NCBI GenBank assembly: GCA_937960895.1
Contig: CALCJD010000095.1
Location: forward strand, 1 to 64,000
Reading direction: 5' to 3'
Source: an uncultured Spartobacteria bacterium
GTDB lineage: Bacteria; Verrucomicrobiota; Verrucomicrobiia; Chthoniobacterales; Terrimicrobiaceae
DNA: 64,000 bases
The notes under the pieces are model-generated. The model saw only the letters and a program-made list of their open reading frames with translations. It was not told where the DNA came from and made no database searches. The position numbers were made by a program, and so were the translations under genes. Numbering within the stretch: the stretch's first letter is position 1; each line of letters starts with the position of its first letter. Below, piece by piece: positions 8,727 through 16,296 of the stretch.

Positions 8727-9197
8727 TCAGGCCGCCCCGGTCGGGATCTCCCGGCGCACAAAACGGCGCACCAGCATTTCCGGCGTTTCCAGCAGGGTTT
8801 CCGCCTCGACAAAATCCGACTCGAAGGCGGGGAAAAACGCGTCCCCCTCGACCTCCCGCGGGACGAGGGTGAGAATCACCTCGGAACACCGCGGCAGCAA
8901 GGCCCGGTAAAGCTCCGCGCCACCGATCAGGAAGAGTTCGCGCCCATCCTCCGGCTCCCTCAGGTCCGCCAGGTCGCGAATCATGCGCACGCCGGGAAAA
9001 TCCGCCGAGCGGCTCACCACCCAGTTCTCGCGGCCGGGGAGCGGACGGCCGATGGACTCGTAGGTTTTTCGTCCCATGAGAACGACATGCCCCAGGGTCG
9101 TCCGCTTGAAGAACTTCAGATCCTCCGGAAGGTGCCAGGGAATTTTGCCGTCCGCACCGATCACGCGGTTTCGGGACATGGCCACGATGGCCTTCAT
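8727..9197 (-). CDS. folA: Dihydrofolate reductase
   Basis: This 156-residue enzyme reduces dihydrofolate to tetrahydrofolate with NADPH and so regenerates the folate consumed by ThyA. Hallmarks are AMSRNRVIGADGKIPW at the N-terminus, the active-site acid Asp26 in HLPEDLKFF, and the NADPH-binding GRKTYESIG motif. The ATG at 9197 overlaps the thyA stop codon as ATGA, so translation is coupled to thyA. Length and motifs are normal for bacterial FolA. Confidence 0.95.
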   Translation of the reverse strand: MKAIVAMSRNRVIGADGKIPWHLPEDLKFFKRTTLGHVVLMGRKTYESIGRPLPGRENWVVSRSADFPGVRMIRDLADLREPEDGRELFLIGGAELYRALLPRCSEVILTLVPREVEGDAFFPAFESDFVEAETLLETPEMLVRRFVRREIPTGAA

Positions 9198-9988
9198 ACG
9201 GAAATGGGTGCCTTGATGGCGGGATGCGGGTCGTATCCCTCGAGGACAAAATCCTCGAAGCGGAAATCCTCCAGGTTTTTCACCTCCGGGTTCAGCCGCA
9301 TCCGCGGCAGCGGACGGAGGTCTCGGCGGAGCTGCTCCCGGGCCTGTTCGAGATGGTTGGAGTAAAGGTGGAGGTCGCCGAAGGTGTGAATGAACTCGCC
9401 CGGACGCAGACCGCACACCTGGGCGACCATCAGGGTGAGGAGCGCGTAGGACGCGATGTTGAAGGGCACGCCGAGAAAGAGATCCGCGCTGCGCTGGTAG
9501 AGCTGACAACTGAGCTCGCCGTCCTGCACATAAAACTGGAAGAGCGCATGACAGGGCGCGAGCGCCATTTGGTCGAGTTCGCCGGGATTCCAGGCGCTGA
9601 CGATATGGCGCCGGCTGTCGGGATTTTTTTTGAGGTCCTCCACAAGCCGCGCAATCTGGTCCACACGGCCGCCGTCGGGCTTCCGCCAGTCGCGCCACTG
9701 CGCGCCGTACACGCGCCCCAGGTCGCCGTTTTCATCCGCCCATTCGTCCCAGATGGTCACCCTGTTCTCCTGGAGGTAGCGCACATTGGTGTCGCCCCGC
9801 AAAAACCAGAGCAGCTCGTAAATGATCGAACGCAGGTGCAGCTTCTTGGTGGTGAGCAGGGGAAACGTTTCGCGCAGGTCAAAACGCTCCTGGGCGCCAA
9901 AGACGGAATAGGTGCCCGTGCCGGTGCGATCGGATTTTGGACGGCCGTGTTCCAGCACGAGGCGAAGCAGGCGGTGGTATTGCTGCAT
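9194..9988 (-). CDS. thyA: Thymidylate synthase
   Basis: The 264-residue enzyme converts dUMP to dTMP using methylene-tetrahydrofolate. The length equals that of the E. coli enzyme and the catalytic Cys146 lies in LAPCHALFQFYV. The R-T-GTGT phosphate loop is at 21-26, and the QRSADLFLGVPFN segment is intact. The start at 9988 (MQQYHRLL) is set by homology. The frame is open further upstream, but that part overlaps the divergent promoter of the next gene. It is coupled to folA by a 4-bp overlap. Confidence 0.96.
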   Translation of the reverse strand: MQQYHRLLRLVLEHGRPKSDRTGTGTYSVFGAQERFDLRETFPLLTTKKLHLRSIIYELLWFLRGDTNVRYLQENRVTIWDEWADENGDLGRVYGAQWRDWRKPDGGRVDQIARLVEDLKKNPDSRRHIVSAWNPGELDQMALAPCHALFQFYVQDGELSCQLYQRSADLFLGVPFNIASYALLTLMVAQVCGLRPGEFIHTFGDLHLYSNHLEQAREQLRRDLRPLPRMRLNPEVKNLEDFRFEDFVLEGYDPHPAIKAPISV

Positions 9989-10070
9989 AGGTGGACGATA
10001 CGGTCCATGATTTGCGGTCCGGCTGCAATTCCTTGTCGCGAAGAAAACGTCGCGGAGCCATAATGGACGG

Positions 10071-10844
10071 ATGCTCGAAATCATCACGCTGGCCAGCGGC
10101 AGCTCCGGCAACGCCGCCCTCGTCCGGGACGGTTCCACGTCCATCCTGGTCGACGCCGGTCTGAGCGCCAAAAAGCTCAGCGAGCGCCTGGCCGCCTGCG
10201 GGGTGACTCCCGACCAACTCGCCGGCATCCTGATCACGCACGAGCACAGCGACCACACCAGTTCCCTGCGGGTGCTTCTCGGGCGCTACGACCTGCCGGT
10301 GTACTGCAATGCCATGACCGCCCGCGCGCTGCAGGATGGCGGACTGCAGCACGCCAACTGGCGTCTGTTTCAGAATGGCGCGGAATTTTCCCTGGGAAAT
10401 TTCACGGTGCGGGCCTTTTCCGTGCCCCACGACGCGGCCGATCCGGTCGGTTTCCGGATTTCCTCGGCGGACGGTTGTTTTGGCGTCCTGACCGATCTCG
10501 GTTATGCCACGAAGGTCGTGTTCGAAGCCCTGCGGGGGGTGAAGGCCCTTCTGATTGAAACGAACCACGACGAGGACCTGCTGCAACGGGATCCCCGCCG
10601 TCCGTGGTCGGTCAAACAACGCATCCTCTCCCGCCACGGGCATCTTTCCAACGCCGCCGCCGCCGGGGTGCTCACCGAACTCGAGGCGCCGCTGCATCAT
10701 GTGATCCTCGGGCATCTCAGCCGGGACTGCAATTCGCCGGAACTGGCGCTCGACTGCGTCAGCCGCGCCCTCAACGGCCACGGTGCTTCCATCTGCTGCG
10801 CGGCCCCCGACCAGACCGGCGCGGCGCTGCGGATCAGTTTTTGA
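10071..10844 (+). CDS. MBL-fold metallo-hydrolase, YycJ/WalJ-like
   Basis: The 257-residue protein begins with the TLASGSSGNA strand-loop typical of the YycJ/WalJ branch of metallo-beta-lactamase-fold enzymes. It has the metal-binding H-E-H-S-D-H motif at residues 57-62 and a later conserved His (about 121). YycJ-type proteins are single-strand 5'-to-3' exonuclease-like enzymes linked to mismatch repair in Bacillus; activity here is inferred. It is divergent from thyA and overlaps the tail of the convergent membrane-protein gene by 11 bp. Confidence 0.85.
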   Translation: MLEIITLASGSSGNAALVRDGSTSILVDAGLSAKKLSERLAACGVTPDQLAGILITHEHSDHTSSLRVLLGRYDLPVYCNAMTARALQDGGLQHANWRLFQNGAEFSLGNFTVRAFSVPHDAADPVGFRISSADGCFGVLTDLGYATKVVFEALRGVKALLIETNHDEDLLQRDPRRPWSVKQRILSRHGHLSNAAAAGVLTELEAPLHHVILGHLSRDCNSPELALDCVSRALNGHGASICCAAPDQTGAALRISF

Positions 10845-11673
10845 GCATTCCGGCCTGCGCGAGCAGAACCAGATAACCCACGGCCAGCAGCACGACCGGG
10901 ATCATCACGGCGGCCAGGGAGCGAAACGCATCGATCCGGTGCGCCTCCTTCAGCGCGATCACCAGATAAACCACCGCGCAGGGCACAAACACCAGCGGTC
11001 CGCAAATGGGCACCAGCAGGCAGATGTAGGCCGTGCCGACGGCGTAACAGAACGCGCGCAACGTCATGGCGAATGCCGGTCGCACGACGCCGAGCAGCGT
11101 GAGCAGCAGATGCGCGATCCCGGAAAAGATCATGGCCAGCCCCGCCAGGAAAAACGGGGTGAAGAGCATGTTGAACACCGTCGCGGCAACCAGCATCGGG
11201 AGCGTCACCCGCCCTCCCCACTGGGCCTTGAGGACATCGGGAACCATCAGGAGAAAGACCAGTTGGTAGGCGAGCATGACCCAGGTCGCGCCCGTCGCCA
11301 GGAGGAGAAAATAGGCCAGCGCGGCCCCTCCGGGTTTCCCGGGTTGGAGGGCTCGGAACGTGGTCACCGGCTGGGAGAAGACCTGGCTGATCGTTTTGAG
11401 AAAAGACGAGACCATCCCCTCGGTCTGACGCCGCTCCCAGGCGGGTTCCTCCACCTCCACAGGAGCGGGCTCCTCCTGCGGTAGCGGTGGTGGTCCGGAG
11501 GATTCGACCACCGGCAGGTCCGCAAATTCGGACAGCGGCTTCCAGGTTTCCATCGGATCCTGCCACCCCAGGTCCGTGGGCAAGAATCTCCCCGTCCGCA
11601 ATCCAAGCGCCACCTCGGCAGGATAAAAATGCCCGAGCAACTGCCTGTCGCGTGCGATGTGAATCTTGCTCAT
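10834..11673 (-). CDS. GYF_2 (DUF4339) plus YIP1-type membrane protein
   Basis: The 279-residue protein has two parts. Residues 1-50 form a GYF_2/DUF4339-like domain, seen in HIARDRQLLGHFYPAEVALGL and the GWQDPMETWKPLSEF ending. After a Pro/Glu-rich linker (52-80) come about five membrane helices (about 105-275) of the YIP1 type. Such fusions are common in Verrucomicrobiota and Planctomycetota; the role is unknown, perhaps membrane organisation. The start at 11673 (MSKIHIARD) is chosen because the domain begins there. It overlaps the end of the YycJ gene tail to tail. Confidence 0.75.
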   Translation of the reverse strand: MSKIHIARDRQLLGHFYPAEVALGLRTGRFLPTDLGWQDPMETWKPLSEFADLPVVESSGPPPLPQEEPAPVEVEEPAWERRQTEGMVSSFLKTISQVFSQPVTTFRALQPGKPGGAALAYFLLLATGATWVMLAYQLVFLLMVPDVLKAQWGGRVTLPMLVAATVFNMLFTPFFLAGLAMIFSGIAHLLLTLLGVVRPAFAMTLRAFCYAVGTAYICLLVPICGPLVFVPCAVVYLVIALKEAHRIDAFRSLAAVMIPVVLLAVGYLVLLAQAGMLKN

Positions 11674-11770
11674 CGTCCAGCAAGCTGCACGAAAGTTCTT
11701 TCCACGGTCAACTCCGCCTTTGCCACGCGAGACTATTGCCAAGCCCGCCCCGCGCCGCCAACATGCGCCC

Positions 11771-12325
11771 ATGGCTACAGAAGTTCAAAATTCCACGCCT
11801 CTCGGCTCTCCCGCTCCCGACTTTTCGCTTCCCGACGTCGTCACCGGAAAGACGGTCTCGCTGGCGGAGCTGCCTCCGTCCAAAGCCCTGCTGGTCATGT
11901 TCATCTGCCGTCACTGCCCCTACGTCGTCCACGTGCGCGAGGAAATCCTGCGCATCGCCCGGGATTATCAGCCCAAGGGCCTTCAGATTGTGGCCATCTG
12001 CTCCAACAACGCGGCCGCCTATCCGGACGACGCGCCCGACAAACTGAGGGAAATGGCCGTCGAACACCGGTTCCCCTTCCCGCTCCTTTACGACGAAAGC
12101 CAGGAGGTGGCGAGGGCCTATGATGCGCAGTGCACGCCGGACTTTTTCCTCTTCGATTCCCGGCGCCGGCTGGCCTACCGCGGACGCCTCGACGAAAGCA
12201 CCCCGGGCAACAAACTGCCCGTCACCGGACGCGAAATGCGGTCCGCCCTCGACGCCGTGCTCGCCGGACTGGGCGCCCCCGCCGTCCAGAAGCCGAGCAT
12301 CGGCTGTTCCATCAAATGGAAGTGA
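11771..12325 (+). CDS. Redoxin / AhpC-TSA thioredoxin-fold protein
   Basis: The 184-residue protein has the peroxiredoxin/TlpA thioredoxin fold, beginning with the GSPAPDFSLPDV strand. Its redox centre is C-R-H-C at residues 46-49, followed by the PYVVHVREE helix. Proteins with this CxHC variant are common uncharacterised thioredoxin-family members that reduce disulfides or peroxides. There is no signal peptide, so it is probably cytoplasmic. The start at 11771 follows GCCC and has no clear ribosome binding site. Substrate and electron donor are not known. Confidence 0.85.
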   Translation: MATEVQNSTPLGSPAPDFSLPDVVTGKTVSLAELPPSKALLVMFICRHCPYVVHVREEILRIARDYQPKGLQIVAICSNNAAAYPDDAPDKLREMAVEHRFPFPLLYDESQEVARAYDAQCTPDFFLFDSRRRLAYRGRLDESTPGNKLPVTGREMRSALDAVLAGLGAPAVQKPSIGCSIKWK

Positions 12326-12332
12326 CGTTGCG

Positions 12333-12358
12333 GCGCCGGTCCGGAATCCGACCGGCGC
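12333..12358. terminator. Strong hairpin between convergent redoxin and lyase genes
   Basis: GCGCCGGTC (12333-12341) and GACCGGCGC (12350-12358) form a perfect 9-bp stem with an 8-base loop, beginning 8 bases after the redoxin stop codon. There is no T-tract on either strand. The position between convergent genes suggests a bidirectional transcription end, but this is inferred. Confidence 0.45.
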
Positions 12359-12363
12359 GCCGC

Positions 12364-12390
12364 CGCCCTCTCACGGAGCGGGAGAGGGCG
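12364..12390. repeat. REP-like inverted repeat at the lyase 3' end
   Basis: CGCCCTCTC (12364-12372) and GAGAGGGCG (12382-12390) form a perfect 9-bp stem with loop ACGGAGCGG. It covers the last codons and stop of the lyase gene, so the C-terminal residues SPSPAP are dictated by the repeat. Sequences of the type CCCTCTC-n-GAGAGGG are well-known dispersed intergenic elements in many GC-rich genomes. It may also add to termination. Confidence 0.5.
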
Positions 12391-14374
12391 ACACGGAGGT
12401 GACCCCCGTTTCCACCCGCCATGAGTCGGCGGGCTCCTCCACCTCGACGACGATGGTGGTATGGCGGTGTTCCTGGATGCGGAATTTGAAGAGGTGATCC
12501 AGCCCCTGTTCCTGGGAAACGCGGACGGGGCGGTCCGACGTGATGTTCAGGACGATCTCCGGTGTTTCCACGATGTCCGGTTCCGAGGGAGGGGTGCCGC
12601 GGCGGTTCCACGATCCGATCCAGCCGGGAAATTCCATGCGGCCGGCGGGCACCTTGATGCGGTATTCCCCGCCGCTCCCCGAAATCTCCGCCGCCTCGGT
12701 CGTCCCCAGATGCCACCGGAAGAGCAGCTTCTGTTTTCCTTCCGAGACTTTGACCTCATCAACAATCTTCGCTTCGCCGACATTCCAGTTGACCGTGCGA
12801 TTCCAGGATGAAAGCTGGGGGTGGGAGGCCCCGGCGGAAACGCGGATCACGCCCCCCTCCGGGCTCACCTGATCGACCTGAATCGCGGCCGCGCCCTTGG
12901 TCGATGACGGCGTGTCGCCCACCTGCAGCACGTTGTGACCCGCCACGGAATCGTAATGCAACGCCTTCTTGGGATTCGAATATCCCGGCGTGCCCGCCTC
13001 GATCAAAACCGCCTTGCCGTGCTGGATGAGATTGAGATGGCCCCGGTCCGCATGGTCGTGAAAATCGGCCCGGTCCCCGCCCCGCAACCAAAGACCCGAG
13101 GCGGCAAAGTCCCACGAACTCCGCCAGAAGAAGGCATGGGACCGTTCAAACAATCCGTAGAGCGGCGGGGGCTCCAGCCGGTCGTTGAGCAGGGCCAGGG
13201 TCAGAAGCCCGAAAAGATCGCGGGTGGGGCCGCCGGCCACGTGCTGCACCAGCCAGCAAAGACCGGGATCCTCGGAAATGGCGGCGAAGCTGTTGAGTTC
13301 CGAATCCACGGCCGTCACTCCATACCGTCGGGTCGCCCCGAATCCGTCGAAGGAATTGACGACATACCCTCCGGGCTGGAAATACGCCGCCATCCAGACG
13401 GGGAACTTCCGGAAGAAGGGATGATCCGCAAAGCGGGTGTCGCCGTTCATCCGCATGAAGCGGTCGGCCAGCATGAGGGAAATGCTGCTCCACGAAAACG
13501 CGTAGATGTGCCCTTCGCTCATGGAGCCGTCCGCCCCGCACATTTCCAGGCTCATGGAGAGGTTTTTGACACCCAGCGCGTAGGCCTCCGGAAACTTCTC
13601 CGGTCCCAGCACGCAGGCCGCAATCACCAATCCGCTGGAGGGTACGATCCACTGATTGGATTCCGCCTTGGATTGTTTCACGAACCAGGGGCGCGCACTG
13701 TTCCAGTCCGCCTCGATCTGCTTCATTTCGCGTTCCAGGGACTGCAGGAGTTTTTCCCGCAAATCCGCCGGGAGGGCCTCGTCCGGCAGGACGTTCAGGG
13801 TGATGGCCAGCGCCTGGATGAGCGCCCCGGTTGCCAGCCAGACTCCGTCACCGCCCTCCGGAAGAGGTTTTCCCCGGCGGTGGGGAAGGCTCCATCCCGG
13901 ACGTTGATAAGGCGCCCAGGTGCAGATCTCCTCGAGCTGGGCGACGAGATGCTTCCGGATGGACTCCGATTGATTGAGCCGGTAGGCCGCGGCCAGAAAG
14001 GGCAGTCGGTCCAGCGTCTCGCGGGCCGCCGCCATGTCGCTGCTGGCGAGGGCAAACTGCTCCGCGAGTTCGTCGGAAAGCCGGCCGCGATAGGCTTCCG
14101 CCTTGCTTCGCGTGTCGGGGTAGCGTTTCCCGTCCGCCACCCGTCCCATGTCGGCAACCGAAAAGACCCGGGCCAGAATGGGCTCTTCGGCGATTTGTCC
14201 GGCCTCCGCAAGGATGCTTTCCAACTGGTCACGCCGGGGTCCCTCCAGCTTCTTCAGATTGTCGACCTGCGCGGCAAACGTGGAGGGGGGTTCCCCCGAA
14301 CCGCCGAAGGCGTTCAGGGACAGGAGACACGCCCAGGCAAGCAGGCGCGGGAGACGGGAGGAGAAAGTCATCAT
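12371..14374 (-). CDS. Heparinase II/III-like polysaccharide lyase (secreted)
   Basis: The 667-residue protein has a signal peptide (about residues 1-25), an alpha-toroid N-terminal half rich in Trp, and a C-terminal beta-sandwich region. The transition contains the family-typical DFHDHADRGHLNLIQHGKAV segment, where His and Asp residues line the active site of heparinase II/III-fold lyases. Such enzymes cleave uronate-containing polysaccharides by beta-elimination; the polymer here is unknown. The start at 14374 (or Met codon at 14371) begins the signal peptide. It follows the lectin-like gene by 20 bp and ends the minus-strand operon led by the FAD proteins. Confidence 0.82.
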   Translation of the reverse strand: MMTFSSRLPRLLAWACLLSLNAFGGSGEPPSTFAAQVDNLKKLEGPRRDQLESILAEAGQIAEEPILARVFSVADMGRVADGKRYPDTRSKAEAYRGRLSDELAEQFALASSDMAAARETLDRLPFLAAAYRLNQSESIRKHLVAQLEEICTWAPYQRPGWSLPHRRGKPLPEGGDGVWLATGALIQALAITLNVLPDEALPADLREKLLQSLEREMKQIEADWNSARPWFVKQSKAESNQWIVPSSGLVIAACVLGPEKFPEAYALGVKNLSMSLEMCGADGSMSEGHIYAFSWSSISLMLADRFMRMNGDTRFADHPFFRKFPVWMAAYFQPGGYVVNSFDGFGATRRYGVTAVDSELNSFAAISEDPGLCWLVQHVAGGPTRDLFGLLTLALLNDRLEPPPLYGLFERSHAFFWRSSWDFAASGLWLRGGDRADFHDHADRGHLNLIQHGKAVLIEAGTPGYSNPKKALHYDSVAGHNVLQVGDTPSSTKGAAAIQVDQVSPEGGVIRVSAGASHPQLSSWNRTVNWNVGEAKIVDEVKVSEGKQKLLFRWHLGTTEAAEISGSGGEYRIKVPAGRMEFPGWIGSWNRRGTPPSEPDIVETPEIVLNITSDRPVRVSQEQGLDHLFKFRIQEHRHTTIVVEVEEPADSWRVETGVTSVSPSPAP

Positions 14375-14394
14375 TTCAACGGTTCCAAAAAACT

Positions 14395-15168
14395 TCACCG
14401 GGGTTGCACCACTTCGTCCCACGTGGTCGCCAGGCGCACGTCGAAGAGGCGATAGGCGCCGCCCTCCAGCTCATAAATGCGGAAGACGAGCAGTTCGAAA
14501 ACACCGGCACCCGCTGCGCCCACCACCCGGGCCTCCTCCGACTGTCCGGTCTCACCCGCATCGGCCGCCGGATCGATCCAGAGCGTGGTTTCAGTGTATT
14601 GTCCGGCCGCCTGATCCCATCCGCTCAGACGGGCGATGAGCGTGTAAACGCGACCCGTCTCGAGTGCCTTCCGGAGGGCCTTGCGGGACTCTCCGATCCT
14701 CGCCGTGGGAGGATATTTCACCCCCGTGGTCACTCCGGCCGAGAGCGAGGCGGGATCACTCGCGAACATCCAGCTCGAAAACAGATCCGCCGAGTCGGAG
14801 GAGCCTTCAACAATCTCAAAGACCACGCGGAGATAGATGGGCTGGCCTGCGAAGGACTTGGGATCCGCGATCCGCCGAATCAGGGCCCGCATCGTGTTTT
14901 TGCCGCCGATGCGGAGACATTTTTGGGAAACCCCGTCAAGGCCCGGAGCCATCTCAATGACCGCCGTCGCCTCCGGTCCGATGCTCCAGCGCGTTTTCCA
15001 TCCCTTGCCACCGATGCTCTCCGGCGGAGCCCCCACGGTGTATTTGGAAAAATCGTCCTCGGCAATGAGCTCCGCCCGGGCGGTTTCCGGGCCGGCAAGA
15101 AACGCCCCGCCACCGAGGAAAACTCCCAGCAGACAGGCGGAAAACAGGAAACAACGGGTCTTTTTCAT
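14395..15168 (-). CDS. Secreted protein, possible lectin/LamG-like beta-sandwich
   Basis: The 257-residue protein has a signal peptide ending near AETARA (about residue 33). It is followed by an N-terminal DDFSKYTVGAPPES strand pattern and a GKGWKTRW motif typical of concanavalin-A-like lectin/glucanase folds found in verrucomicrobial exported proteins. No catalytic motif is visible, so carbohydrate binding is a guess. It sits 135 bp after the small FAD protein and 20 bp before the lyase gene, and is likely exported together with the lyase. Confidence 0.6.
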   Translation of the reverse strand: MKKTRCFLFSACLLGVFLGGGAFLAGPETARAELIAEDDFSKYTVGAPPESIGGKGWKTRWSIGPEATAVIEMAPGLDGVSQKCLRIGGKNTMRALIRRIADPKSFAGQPIYLRVVFEIVEGSSDSADLFSSWMFASDPASLSAGVTTGVKYPPTARIGESRKALRKALETGRVYTLIARLSGWDQAAGQYTETTLWIDPAADAGETGQSEEARVVGAAGAGVFELLVFRIYELEGGAYRLFDVRLATTWDEVVQPR

Positions 15169-15303
15169 AAGATGGGGATTGGGGAAACACCGGGATTCAC
15201 GGGTTACGGAACGGACGGCGTCGTCCGGCCCGGTTCCGCCAGTATGTTTCGGGTGAAGGGGAATATCAGAATTGTTCCAAAGGGGAGGCATCATGGTGGG
15301 AGA

Positions 15304-16287
15304 TCAACGCGGGGTTCTGCCGGACATTTCTCTTCCCGGGACGGGTTCCTTGGAAGGCAAATCCGACCGGCCGGGGTGAGGCACCAAGGTCGAACCCAAC
15401 AGGCCCAGCCGGGGGACCAGGTCCTCAATTTGATTCAGCGGCGGGACGCGCGTCCCGTCGGCTGGCCCGGGAAGAACGCTCTCCGAATTCCGCGCCCAAC
15501 GGAATTCGACGGCGTAGCCACCGTCCACAAACCCCAGCGGCTCGTCCCAAAAGTAAACGATTTCCACATCCTTCAGGGTGTCATGACGGGAGCGAATGTC
15601 CCGGATCAGGGACACCACGCTCTGACCCAGCACCTTTTCGACCTCCCAGAGGTCAAAATCCGGAACCTCCCAAGAAAGCCATATCTGCGTGCGTCCGGAC
15701 GGATCGGCCGCGGGGGCCCGATAGCTCAGGGTTCTTCCCCGGAAGGAAAATTCGCCCCGCAATTCGAGCGGATTTTTGGCACCGATGATCAGGATTCCGT
15801 GGACGACGGTCCGTTCGGATCCCGGTCGGATCGCCGTCATCAGAATGTCCCGGGAGGCGGCGCAGGAAATTTTTCCGCTTTTGGTCGCCACCTCGATTTC
15901 GGAAACCGAGCCGGCATCGGTCGTCGTCACGGCAAAGGGTGTCGCCCCGTAGAGGATTTTTCCTCCGGCCTCCAGAAAGGCCTTTTCCAGGGCGATCTCG
16001 AGGAGAAACGGATTCCCGAGATCCTCCGGGCGACGGGCCATTGCTTTCGCCGTTTGTTCGACCCTGCGGAGAAAGGCGCCCCGCCCGGGCTGCGTCAGCA
16101 GGGAGCCCACCGGGCATCGGGAACGGGTGCCTTCCCGCCCCAGGGCCGTCCGCGGCTCCACGATGAGAACGGCATGTGCGTTGAGGGCAAGCTCCCCGGC
16201 CGCAATCACCCCGGCCAGCCCGCCATCGGCAATCACATAGTCCCAGGTTTCGCTCTCCGGCAGATTCAGATTGTTGGGATGAGCCAT
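15304..16287 (-). CDS. Small FAD-fold oxidoreductase-like protein, probably degenerate
   Basis: The 327-residue protein begins with a Rossmann strand-loop-helix (YVIADGGLAGVIAAGEL, residues 17-33) in which the first Gly of the usual GxGxxG is Asp21. A second-strand acidic residue (IVEPR) is kept. It lacks the conserved Asp-Ser/Ala near the end of the FAD domain: the matching stretch reads DILMTAI. It aligns over most of its length with residues 15-310 of the fused protein at 35624-38455. It starts 9 bp after the large FAD gene. Its reaction is unknown, and it may be a non-catalytic partner of the large subunit. Confidence 0.7.
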   Translation of the reverse strand: MAHPNNLNLPESETWDYVIADGGLAGVIAAGELALNAHAVLIVEPRTALGREGTRSRCPVGSLLTQPGRGAFLRRVEQTAKAMARRPEDLGNPFLLEIALEKAFLEAGGKILYGATPFAVTTTDAGSVSEIEVATKSGKISCAASRDILMTAIRPGSERTVVHGILIIGAKNPLELRGEFSFRGRTLSYRAPAADPSGRTQIWLSWEVPDFDLWEVEKVLGQSVVSLIRDIRSRHDTLKDVEIVYFWDEPLGFVDGGYAVEFRWARNSESVLPGPADGTRVPPLNQIEDLVPRLGLLGSTLVPHPGRSDLPSKEPVPGREMSGRTPR

Positions 16288-16296
16288 GAGGAAAAA

